DNA of 36,929 nt from Burkholderiales bacterium (GTDB taxonomy: Bacteria > Pseudomonadota > Gammaproteobacteria > Burkholderiales > Casimicrobiaceae): NCBI GenBank assembly GCA_020847675.1, contig JADLBN010000033.1, positions 1 through 36,929 on the forward strand, given 5' to 3'. This document shows positions 17,968 to 25,689 of the stretch, one piece after another. The position numbers and the translations under genes were made by a program. The notes beneath the pieces are model-generated. The model was not told the origin of the DNA and ran no database searches. It saw only the letters and a program-made list of their open reading frames with translations. How positions within the stretch are numbered: position 1 is the first letter of the stretch; each line of letters begins with the position of its first letter.

Positions 17968-18747
17968 ATGGAACGAGCGATGGCAGCGATCGGCGCAGCC
18001 CTCGTCGTGGCGGCGCTCGGGTGGACACCCGCTTTCGCGGCACCGGCGCTGTCCGCCGAGTGCGGACCCGCCCCGACGGGCGCGATGTGCCCTGACGGCC
18101 CCTGGTTCTCCTTCTCGACGCTCGAGGTCGACGTGTCGCAGGGCCCGGTGACCTCGCGCTACGACGTCACGCTCGGCGCGGGCAAGGACATCCTCGCGCG
18201 GATCGAGCAGTCCACGCCGCAGTACGTCGGCCGGGCCGAGGTGTTGCTGGTCGACGGGTCGACGATCGTCTACCGCAACGACCGGTCCCTCCCCGGCGAA
18301 GGACAGGAATTGCTGGGCGATCCGCTGCTCGCCGCGCAGGAAGTCGCGGCGCTCCTGCAGATCGCCCTTCCCCGCGGCCCCGGCAAACTCGCGAAGGCGA
18401 CGCCGGTCGACAGTCGCGGCACGCGGATCCTCTCCGCCCGCACGCCAGGCGTGTCGTCGTACTTCGGCCCGCCCTGGACGCTCAAGGGGAGCGTGACTCC
18501 GCAGAAGAACGGAGCGTACGCGTTCGATCTCACCTTCGACTTCCGGCTGGCCAGCCCGGACGGGTCGGTCAGTCCCCGCGAGTACCAGCACCGCTACCGC
18601 GGCCGCATCGGCTTCCCGGCGAAGCGTCCGCGCCTGCCGGACACGATGGACCTGACCGGCTGGACGCTCAACCTGCCGCCCGGCTCGATGCAGGGCTCGA
18701 CGCTGGGCGACCTGCGGAGCGCTCTCGGGGTCCGGCCTCCCCGGTAG
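17968..18747 (+). CDS. Exported hypothetical protein
   Basis: Signal peptide 'AAIGAALVVAALGWTPAFAAPALSA'; 15 bp before the next ORF, same strand. Confidence 0.65.
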   Translation: MERAMAAIGAALVVAALGWTPAFAAPALSAECGPAPTGAMCPDGPWFSFSTLEVDVSQGPVTSRYDVTLGAGKDILARIEQSTPQYVGRAEVLLVDGSTIVYRNDRSLPGEGQELLGDPLLAAQEVAALLQIALPRGPGKLAKATPVDSRGTRILSARTPGVSSYFGPPWTLKGSVTPQKNGAYAFDLTFDFRLASPDGSVSPREYQHRYRGRIGFPAKRPRLPDTMDLTGWTLNLPPGSMQGSTLGDLRSALGVRPPR

Positions 18748-18761
18748 CGGATCGCCGCCGC

Positions 18762-20447
18762 ATGGCGAGGCCTCCGCTCACCGTCGACGTCGTCCGCGCG
18801 CTGCGCCTGGATCTGTCGCGCTTCGGCCCGGGGACCGGCAGGACACGCCGCGCCGCGCAGGCCCGCGGCTCCGGCGCGCCGTTCGCCGATGCGCAGGCAC
18901 TCCTCGACTGGCACGACCTGATGCTCTTCGTGCTCGCGCACCCGGCCGCGCGCGGCGACATCGCGTACGGAGAGCGCGAACTCGCGCGCACCGCGGATGC
19001 CGCTCGCGCGATCGGAGCGCGCGGCAGCGCCCGGGATCGCAGGCTGCTGCGGGAGACCGGGATCGCGTGGACGACGGTGCGCGCGCGCTTCGGTCTCGCG
19101 TTCGCGCGCTGGCTGGTCGAACGCCATCCCGGACGCGCGACGCTCGATGCGATCGACGACGATCCCGTCGCGCTCACCGAGGCGATCGCGCCTGCGCTGC
19201 CCGGCGCGCAGTCGGACATCGCGGCCGGCGGCCACCTCGACGGCCTCGACCTGGCCGAGGCGTTCTCCGGACGAGGCGACCCTCTCGCGTGGCTCGTGCG
19301 CAGCTTCGACGCGATCGCCGCACCCGAGGCGGTGCGCGAGCAGGTCTTCGAGTCGGTCGGAGCGTGGTCCCGGATCGCGCTTGCCGACTCGGCACTGTCG
19401 CGCACGTTCCTGCGCGGCCCGTCGCGGCGGCCTCACCTCGTCTCGCGGCTGGTGCGCGGATTCGAACTGGCCGGCGTGCTCGGCGCTCCGCTGCCGAAGC
19501 CGCGTGCCGCAGGGCTGCTCGAACGGCAGGCCGCGCTCGACGCGAGCCGCGGCGCGATCGCGGTCCTGGGCCGCGAGACGGACGCGCTGGCGACGACGTC
19601 CGCCCGCGACACCGAGATCCACGAACTGGGGCGCGGACTGGTGATCGCGCTCCACGCGCCGCAACCGGGCCGCGCGGGCGCGTTCGACGCGCACGTCGGC
19701 TTCGCGCTCCACCGCAACGGCGTGCCGGTCGCCTACGGCGGCGGCTGGCCGTTCGCCGGAGGGTGTCGCATCGGCGTCAACGTGTTTCCGGCGTTTCGCG
19801 GCGGCGAGTCGGCGTGGTTGTTCGCACAGGTCCTGCGCGCCTACCGGCAGCGCTTCCGGGTCGGGCGCTTCGTCGTCGAGCCCTACCAGTTCGGCGCCGG
19901 CAACCGCGAGGGTCTCGAGTCCGGCGCCTTCTGGTTCTACTGGCGGCTGGGCTTTCGTCCGGTCGTGCCGCGCGTGCTCGCCCTCGCCGAGGGCGAGGCG
20001 GCGAAGCTCGCGGCCGATCGGAACTACCGCGCCCCGATCGCGATGCTGCGGCGGTTCACGGCGAGCGACGTCGCACTCGAGCTCGCGCGCGCGAGCGTTC
20101 CGCCCGACGCCGCCGAATTGGCCGAAGCGGCCTCGCGCTGGCTGGTGGACCACGGTGCCGGTGACGTCGCGCGGGCGGCGCGACACGCGCTGACGATCGT
20201 CGAGCGCCGGCTCGGCCTGCGTGCCCCGAAGGAACCCGCGGTCCGCAGCGTCTGGCTCGCCTGGGCGCCGGTCCTCGCCCAGGTTCGCTCGCTCGGTCGC
20301 TGGCCGGCCGGCGACCGCGGCAGGCTCGCGTCGGTCCTGCGGGCGAAAGCGCTCGACGAGTTCGCCTTCCAGGCGCGGCTCGTCCGTTTCCCGCGCCTGT
20401 GCGACGCGCTTCGCGCGGTCGCGGCGAGCGCCCGCGACGGCGTTTGA
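18762..20447 (+). CDS. Hypothetical protein with GNAT-like segment
   Basis: 561 aa; 'GVPVAYGGGWPFAGGCRIGVNVFPAFRGGESAWLFAQVLRAYRQRFRVGRFVVEPYQFGAGNREGLESGAFWFYWRLGFRPV' resembles an acyltransferase core. Confidence 0.75.
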   Translation: MARPPLTVDVVRALRLDLSRFGPGTGRTRRAAQARGSGAPFADAQALLDWHDLMLFVLAHPAARGDIAYGERELARTADAARAIGARGSARDRRLLRETGIAWTTVRARFGLAFARWLVERHPGRATLDAIDDDPVALTEAIAPALPGAQSDIAAGGHLDGLDLAEAFSGRGDPLAWLVRSFDAIAAPEAVREQVFESVGAWSRIALADSALSRTFLRGPSRRPHLVSRLVRGFELAGVLGAPLPKPRAAGLLERQAALDASRGAIAVLGRETDALATTSARDTEIHELGRGLVIALHAPQPGRAGAFDAHVGFALHRNGVPVAYGGGWPFAGGCRIGVNVFPAFRGGESAWLFAQVLRAYRQRFRVGRFVVEPYQFGAGNREGLESGAFWFYWRLGFRPVVPRVLALAEGEAAKLAADRNYRAPIAMLRRFTASDVALELARASVPPDAAELAEAASRWLVDHGAGDVARAARHALTIVERRLGLRAPKEPAVRSVWLAWAPVLAQVRSLGRWPAGDRGRLASVLRAKALDEFAFQARLVRFPRLCDALRAVAASARDGV

Positions 20448-20479
20448 TAACATCGGGGACCGCGTAGCCGACTCCTCCG

Positions 20480-20959
20480 ATGTCTGCCCGTTCCCCCAAA
20501 ACGAAGTCCAAGCAGGCTCCCCGCCGTCCGTGGCGCGTGGTGCAGTCGCCGATCCACGGGCGCGGCGTCGTCGCCACGCGGACCATCCGCAAGGGCGAGA
20601 CGATCCTCGAGTACCGGGGCCGTCGGACCACCTGGGAGGAAGCCTGCGAAGGCCCGGATTCCGACGCGGACAACCCGTACCACACGTTCCTGTTCTCGCT
20701 CGACGACGGCCGCGTGATCGACGCGTCGGTGCGCGGCAACGCCGCGCGCTGGGTCAACCACTCCTGCGCGCCCAACTGCGACACCTACGAGGACGAGGAC
20801 GGCCGCGTGTTCATCGAGGCGCGCCGCACGATCCGCGCGGGCGAGGAACTCGCGTACGACTACCAGCTCCAGCACGACGGCCCGATCGGGCCTCGCATCC
20901 GCAAGCGCTACGCCTGCCGCTGCGGCGCCCCGCGCTGCCGCGGGACCATGCTCGCCTGA
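20480..20959 (+). CDS. SET domain protein-lysine methyltransferase with post-SET motif
   Basis: 'SPIHGRGVVATRTIRKGETILEY', 'RWVNHSCAPNCDTY', 'GEELAYDYQL', post-SET 'CRCGAPRCRGTML' (CxCx4C). Confidence 0.93.
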   Translation: MSARSPKTKSKQAPRRPWRVVQSPIHGRGVVATRTIRKGETILEYRGRRTTWEEACEGPDSDADNPYHTFLFSLDDGRVIDASVRGNAARWVNHSCAPNCDTYEDEDGRVFIEARRTIRAGEELAYDYQLQHDGPIGPRIRKRYACRCGAPRCRGTMLA

Positions 20960-21059
20960 CCGCCGGCCGGCGGCACGGCAGGTCCTCTGTCCGGCCCTCC
21001 AGGGCGCGGCTCCTGCGTCGATCGCCCGCGCACGTTCCCGGGGACTTCGCTGCGGGTCG

Positions 21060-21096
21060 ATAGCTTCGGCCGATCGTCGCGATAAACATAACTGAT
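21060..21096 (+). promoter_or_regulatory. Candidate OxyR-type site upstream of ahpC
   Basis: ATAG-N7-CGAT-N7-ATAA-N7-TGAT matches 12/16 of ATAG-N7-CTAT-N7-ATAG-N7-CTAT in exact register. Confidence 0.45.
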
Positions 21097-21124
21097 TTGT
21101 ATCATTCTCGTTTGTTTGATAATA

Positions 21125-21139
21125 TGCGAATCGTTCTCA
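21125..21139. promoter_or_regulatory. Candidate Fur-like 7-1-7 box upstream of ahpC
   Basis: TGCGAAT-C-GTTCTCA matches 10/14 arm positions of TGATAAT-N-ATTATCA, in an AT-rich segment before the RBS. Confidence 0.45.
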
Positions 21140-21167
21140 TTCATTACCTTTCACCGAGGAGATCCGC

Positions 21168-21716
21168 ATGAAGACCGTCGGCCAGAAGCTCGAGCATTTC
21201 AGCGTCGTGGGCGTGAAGCCCGGGTTCAACCAGCACGAGGAAAAGGGCGTCTCGGCGTTCGAAACGATCACCGAAGCCTCGTTCCCCGGCAAGTGGAAGA
21301 TCGTCTACTTCTACCCGAAGGACTTCACCTTCGTGTGCCCGACCGAGATCGTCGGCTTCGCGAAGCTCGCGAACGACTTCGCCGACCGCGACGCGGTGGT
21401 GCTGGGCGGGTCGACCGACAACGAGTTCGCCAAGCTCGGCTGGCGCCGCGATCACGCGGACCTGAAGAGCCTCAACCACTGGCAGTTCGCCGACGTCCAG
21501 GGCTCGCTCGTCGACCAGCTCGGCGTGCGGGACGAGAAGGAAGGCGTGGCGCTTCGCGCGACCTTCGTGATCGACCCGGACAACGTGATCCAGCACGTTT
21601 CGGTCAACAACCTGAACGTGGGCCGCAACCCGGACGAGATCCTGCGCGTCCTCGACGGCCTGCAGACCGACGAACTGTGCCCCTGCAACCGCAAGGTCGG
21701 CGGCACGACGATCTGA
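21168..21716 (+). CDS. ahpC: Peroxiredoxin, AhpC type
   Basis: 'FYPKDFTFVCPTEIVGF' peroxidatic Cys; 'DELCPCNRKVGGTTI' resolving region; GAGGAG RBS before ATG. Confidence 0.95.
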   Translation: MKTVGQKLEHFSVVGVKPGFNQHEEKGVSAFETITEASFPGKWKIVYFYPKDFTFVCPTEIVGFAKLANDFADRDAVVLGGSTDNEFAKLGWRRDHADLKSLNHWQFADVQGSLVDQLGVRDEKEGVALRATFVIDPDNVIQHVSVNNLNVGRNPDEILRVLDGLQTDELCPCNRKVGGTTI

Positions 21717-21741
21717 CGCGGACGCCCGGAGGGATGCGCGC

Positions 21742-21768
21742 CCCTCTCCCCCGATGACGGGGAGAGGG
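21742..21768. terminator. Hairpin CCCTCTCCCC-CGATGAC-GGGGAGAGGG
   Basis: Perfect 10-bp stem, 7-nt loop, 26 bp after the ahpC stop; no T-tract, so termination is only a possibility. Confidence 0.45.
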
Positions 21769-21937
21769 CTCGCAGCCCGGGCAGGCAAGGCGAGACTCGG
21801 CTTTCGCGGAGTCGATGGTCGATGCTCGATCGTTGCGACGAGCGAGAGTCGAGTCCGACCCCGATCGAGTCCCGACCTGCCTGCCTCACGCCCCCTGTCC
21901 CACGCACATCACCGACGCCACACTGCCGGAGACGACC

Positions 21938-22489
21938 ATGACCGCGCTCAACACCCTCAAGGCCCGCCTGCCCGACTGGGCGAAGGACATCCGCCTCAAC
22001 CTCGACGCCACGATCGCGCGCTCGAGCCTCGAACCGCGCCTCGCCGCGGGCGCGGCGCTCGCCGCGGCGTACGCCGCCCGATCGCCCTCGCTGGTCGAGA
22101 CGTTCCGCGACCCGGAGTTCCTCGACGCGCAGCACGCGAACGCGGCGCTGACCGCCGCGGCACTCATGGGAATGAACAACGTCTGGTACCCGTTCGTCGA
22201 AATGGCCGACGACGCCGAACTGAAGACGCTGCGTCCCGAACTTCGCATGAACGCGTACGCGACCCACGGCGGCGTCGACAAGGTCGCCTTCGAGCTCTAC
22301 GCGCTCGCCGCCTCGATCGTGGGCAAGTGCGAGTACTGCGTGCAATCCCACTCGCGCCTGCTCAAGGAAGCCGGCCTCACGACGCAGCAGGTGCGCGACG
22401 TGGGCCGCATAGCCGCGACCGTGCGCGCTGCCGCGCTCGCGCTCGACGTCGCTCCGGTTCCTTCGGCCGCGGAGCCGGTCGCCGCGTAA
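21938..22489 (+). CDS. ahpD: Alkylhydroperoxidase AhpD family protein
   Basis: 'ASIVGKCEYCVQSHSRLLKEAGLT' (E/CxxC/H motif); follows ahpC. ATG at 21938. Confidence 0.92.
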   Translation: MTALNTLKARLPDWAKDIRLNLDATIARSSLEPRLAAGAALAAAYAARSPSLVETFRDPEFLDAQHANAALTAAALMGMNNVWYPFVEMADDAELKTLRPELRMNAYATHGGVDKVAFELYALAASIVGKCEYCVQSHSRLLKEAGLTTQQVRDVGRIAATVRAAALALDVAPVPSAAEPVAA

Positions 22490-22498
22490 CGTCGGCCT

Positions 22499-22576
22499 CC
22501 GGTCCCACGGACCGGCGCCGGCCGCCACCCCGGATCCCACGGCCGTCCCGCGGACCGCAGTCCGGTTCGTGGGATC
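22499..22576. repeat. Structured intergenic inverted repeats after ahpD
   Basis: CCGGTCC-CAC-GGACCGG (22499-22515); GATCCCACG (22533-22541)/CGTGGGATC (22568-22576) enclosing CGGAC-CGCA-GTCCG (22551-22564). Confidence 0.65.
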
Positions 22577-22664
22577 GGAGGCAAGCGGCGCCGATTGCGC
22601 GATGCCGCGCGCGTCGTCAGAATGCGCGACGCCCGCGGCGCAAGCCGCGCCACGAAAGCGCCCC

Positions 22665-23771
22665 ATGGCCAGGAAAGCCCCTGCCGCACCCACCGGCCGG
22701 CTCATCGTCGTCGAGCACCGTTCGCGAGTCCTCGCCGGCAACCCGCTGGGGGATCCGCACGTGCGGAGGCTGCCGGTCTGGCTGCCTCCCGGCTACGACG
22801 AAGGCTCGACTCGCGGTCGCGGCCGCCGCTTTCCGGTGCTGTTCGACCTCGTGGGCTTCACCGGGTCGGGCCTCTCCCACGTCAACTGGCGTCCGTTCGA
22901 CGAGAACGTGCCCGAGCGCCTCGCTCGCCTCGTGCGCGACGGCAGGATGGGTCCCTGCATCGTCGCGTTCCCGGACTGCTTCACGAGCCTCGGCGGCAAC
23001 CAGTACGTCAATTCGCCCGCGATCGGCCGCTACGCGGACTACCTGACGCGCGAACTGGTGCCGTTCGTCGACCGCGAGTTCCGCACGCTCGCCTCGCGCG
23101 AGCACCGCGGCTGCTTCGGCAAGTCGTCGGGGGGCTACGGCGCGATCGTGCACGGGATGCGCTACCCGGAGACCTGGGCGGCGGTGGCCGATCACTCGGG
23201 CGACGCGATGTTCGAGTTCTGCTACTACACCGACCTGCCGCGCACGCTGAACGAACTCGACCGCTACCGGATGCCGAAGCGTCGCGCGGGGCGCGCTACG
23301 CTGGCGCACGCGGCACGCGTCGCCGACGGACGCGACGACGGCCGCATCCGGCGCTTCCTCGACGCGATCTGGGCCAAGGACAAGGTCAACGACGGCGAGG
23401 TGCACGCGCTGATGATGCTTGCGATGGCCGCGACCTACGACCCGGTTCCGCGCGACAAGCTGGGCTTCCGCCTGCCGGTCAATCTGGAGACGGGCGCCCT
23501 GATCCCGACGCGCTGGCGCCGCTGGAAGGCGCACGACCCGGTCGAGATGGTGGCGCGCCACGTCAAGTCGCTCAAACGGCTGAAGGCGATCTGGGTCGAC
23601 TGCGGCTGGCGCGACCAGTACCACCTGCACTACGGTTCGCGGATGCTCTCGCTCGCGCTCTCGCGCCACGGGATCCGGCACGTCTACGAGGAGTTCGACG
23701 ACACGCACTCGTCGATCGACTACCGGATGGACGCGAGCCTTCCCTACCTCTACCGCGCGATCAAGCCCTGA
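22665..23771 (+). CDS. Alpha/beta-hydrolase esterase (esterase D/enterochelin esterase-like)
   Basis: 'FPVLFDLVGFTGSG', nucleophile elbow 'GCFGKSSGGYGAI', late 'EEFDDTHSSIDYR' His. ATG at 22665. Confidence 0.85.
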   Translation: MARKAPAAPTGRLIVVEHRSRVLAGNPLGDPHVRRLPVWLPPGYDEGSTRGRGRRFPVLFDLVGFTGSGLSHVNWRPFDENVPERLARLVRDGRMGPCIVAFPDCFTSLGGNQYVNSPAIGRYADYLTRELVPFVDREFRTLASREHRGCFGKSSGGYGAIVHGMRYPETWAAVADHSGDAMFEFCYYTDLPRTLNELDRYRMPKRRAGRATLAHAARVADGRDDGRIRRFLDAIWAKDKVNDGEVHALMMLAMAATYDPVPRDKLGFRLPVNLETGALIPTRWRRWKAHDPVEMVARHVKSLKRLKAIWVDCGWRDQYHLHYGSRMLSLALSRHGIRHVYEEFDDTHSSIDYRMDASLPYLYRAIKP

Positions 23772-24060
23772 TCGGCGCGGCGGCCTCCTGGCGCCGTTCG
23801 GACGGTCCGGCTCGGGGACGAACCGGGATCCGCCTCTCCGGGCGGCGGACCGAAGGGTCGGCGATCCCTGCCGGGAGCACGCGCAGGCGCGAGCCTTTCC
23901 CGCCGCACGCGGACCTGACCGGAGCGCGAAACGGCGATCCCCGCGATCCGCGTGGCAGCGGACGCTTCGGGCCCGCCGGGGTCCTCTCCTAGCAGCATGA
24001 TTCAAAACGCGGCCCAGGGCGACGGTGTGCGCACGACACCCGGTGTTTCGTGCCGTTGCC

Positions 24061-24097
24061 GGCGGTCGTCCGACGGGCCGCCCCTAGGGCGACCGCC
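24061..24097. repeat. Inverted repeat GGCGGTCG...CGACCGCC with internal GCCCCTAGGGC
   Basis: 8-bp perfect arms directly left of the three-way-junction palindrome. Confidence 0.6.
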
Positions 24098-24107
24098 TGA
24101 AATCACC

Positions 24108-24173
24108 TCGATGCAAAAGGCGCGACGCAGCCTTCTCGTCGTCCGGGAACCGCTCGGACGCCTTTTGCATCGA
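24108..24173. other. Perfect three-way-junction palindrome
   Basis: 15-bp arms TCGATGCAAAAGGCG/CGCCTTTTGCATCGA enclose exactly two hairpins, CGACG-N9-CGTCG (24123-24141) and TCCG-N9-CGGA (24142-24158), with no unpaired junction bases. Confidence 0.75.
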
Positions 24174-24177
24174 CCCG

Positions 24178-24423
24178 CTAGTGCTGCAGCCCGATCGCCG
24201 GAAACGACGCGCCCGCACGCTCACCGACCGCATGCGGCCACTGCCGCGAGTTCCGGAGGGCGCAGCCGCCGGTACGGCGGGAGACCGAAGCCGCGAGTTT
24301 CCTCGCGGCCCCGGCGAGGCTCTCGACCAGATCGACGATCGCTTCGGCGCGCGCCATCTGGCCGCGCGCGAGCGCACGCTCGTGGCTGGGCAGGTGAGAG
24401 AGTCTGGCGTCGAGGATGGACAT
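24178..24423 (-). CDS. Small hypothetical protein (81 aa), divergent from the LysR gene
   Basis: ATG preceded on the minus strand by AGGAG spacing to an RBS; starts 'MSILDARLSHLPSHERALARGQMARAEAIVDLVESLAG'. Confidence 0.5.
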   Translation of the reverse strand: MSILDARLSHLPSHERALARGQMARAEAIVDLVESLAGAARKLAASVSRRTGGCALRNSRQWPHAVGERAGASFPAIGLQH

Positions 24424-24539
24424 GGCTCGGGGCTCCTGGTCCGGACCCGCTCATCGGCACAGCGCCGACGACGGGGGATCCGCTGTTCCTGATGATGATT
24501 CCTTGTCGATTGACTTTCAATACTTAGCGTAGGAAACTC

Positions 24540-24562
24540 ATTCGTGCCATACAGGAACGAAT
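24540..24562. promoter_or_regulatory. Candidate LysR-type operator, inverted repeat ATTCGT-N11-ACGAAT
   Basis: Arms extend to ATTCGTGCC/GGAACGAAT with one mismatch; lies 9 bp before the LysR start. Confidence 0.5.
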
Positions 24563-24571
24563 AGGTCACAC

Positions 24572-25531
24572 TTGGACACGCTGTTCGCGATGGACGCGTT
24601 GCTGCGGTCGGTCGACCGGGGAGGATTCGCACCGGCGGCCCGGGAACTCGGGGTGTCCCCTTCGGCGCTGTCCAAGGTCGTCGCCAAGCTCGAGTCCCGG
24701 CTGGGCGTCAAGCTCCTTCACCGCACCACCCGGCGACTGCGCCCAACCGCGGAAGGCGAGACCTACCTCGAGCGCGCGCGCCGCATCGTGGAGGACGTGC
24801 GCGAAGCCGACGCCGAGGCGATGCGGCACGGCGGAAGGCCGGCGGGGCGCCTGCGACTCGTCGTCGCGATGTCGTTCGGCACCCACGCGCTCCTGCCCGC
24901 GCTGCCGGAGTTTCTCGCGCGCTACCCCGAGATCGACCTCGACCTCGTGATGGGCGACCGCGCCCTCGATCCGGCCGACGCCGGCGCGGACCTGTCGATC
25001 CGGCTCGGCACGATCGCCGACGTGGCGCTGGTCGCGCGGAAGATCTGCGACGTCGAGCGCGTCATCTGCGCCTCGCCGGACTACGTCGCGCGTCACGGCC
25101 AACCGGTCGACCCCGCGAGCCTGCACGCGCACCGCTGCCTCGTGTTGTCGGATGCGCCCGAACTCGCGCGCTGGCCGTTCCTGGCCGACGGGAAGCGCAC
25201 GGTCGTCGACGTGCGCGGGCGCGTCACCGCGAACAACGCCGAGACGCTGCTCGAACTCGCGCTCCTCGGCGAGGGCATCGTGCGGCTGCCCGACGTCATC
25301 GTCGGGCCGTCGCTCCGCGCGGGACGTCTGGTACCGCTGTTCGAGGGCACCCACGTCGCCGAGCCGGTGCCCGTGCACGCGATCTATCCCTGGTCGCGCC
25401 TGCGGCCGCCGAAGGTCGGGGCAATGGTCGACTTCCTGGTCGAGAAATTCTCCGACGTACCGTGGCGCACGCCGCCGCCACGCGAGCGCGCGCCTCGTCC
25501 GCGCGTCCGGCCGCGCATCGCGCCCCGCTGA
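24572..25531 (+). CDS. LysR family transcriptional regulator
   Basis: N-terminal wHTH 'MDALLRSVDRGGFAPAARELGVSPSALSKVVAKLESRLGVKLLHRTTRRLRPTAEG'; TTG start at 24572 or ATG at 24590. Confidence 0.95.
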   Translation: MDTLFAMDALLRSVDRGGFAPAARELGVSPSALSKVVAKLESRLGVKLLHRTTRRLRPTAEGETYLERARRIVEDVREADAEAMRHGGRPAGRLRLVVAMSFGTHALLPALPEFLARYPEIDLDLVMGDRALDPADAGADLSIRLGTIADVALVARKICDVERVICASPDYVARHGQPVDPASLHAHRCLVLSDAPELARWPFLADGKRTVVDVRGRVTANNAETLLELALLGEGIVRLPDVIVGPSLRAGRLVPLFEGTHVAEPVPVHAIYPWSRLRPPKVGAMVDFLVEKFSDVPWRTPPPRERAPRPRVRPRIAPR

Positions 25532-25578
25532 CCGGCTAGCGCGTCCACGCTCCGTCCGCCGGTTCCGAGCCGGTCGCA

Positions 25579-25593
25579 CCCCGCCGGGCGGGG
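25579..25593. repeat. Palindrome CCCCGCC-G-GGCGGGG within a larger imperfect hairpin
   Basis: 7-bp perfect arms with outer GTTCC...GGAAC, between LysR and the oxidoreductase. Confidence 0.5.
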
Positions 25594-25689
25594 CGAGCCC
25601 GGAACTGCCGCAGCGAAGCGAAGTCGTTGCGGCGACCGCCGCCGCGCTCGTTCTGGCCACGCGATCGACTTGCTCCTATCATCCGTTCC

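Noticed and set aside
24108-24173. Integron attC site explanation for the palindrome
   Set aside because: No RYYYAAC/GTTRRRY core at the ends and no integrase or cassette genes nearby.
24084-24632. 182-aa minus-strand ORF across the LysR start and the three-way junction
   Set aside because: Overlaps the LysR start, palindrome and AT-rich control region; Arg/Pro/Ser-rich translation.
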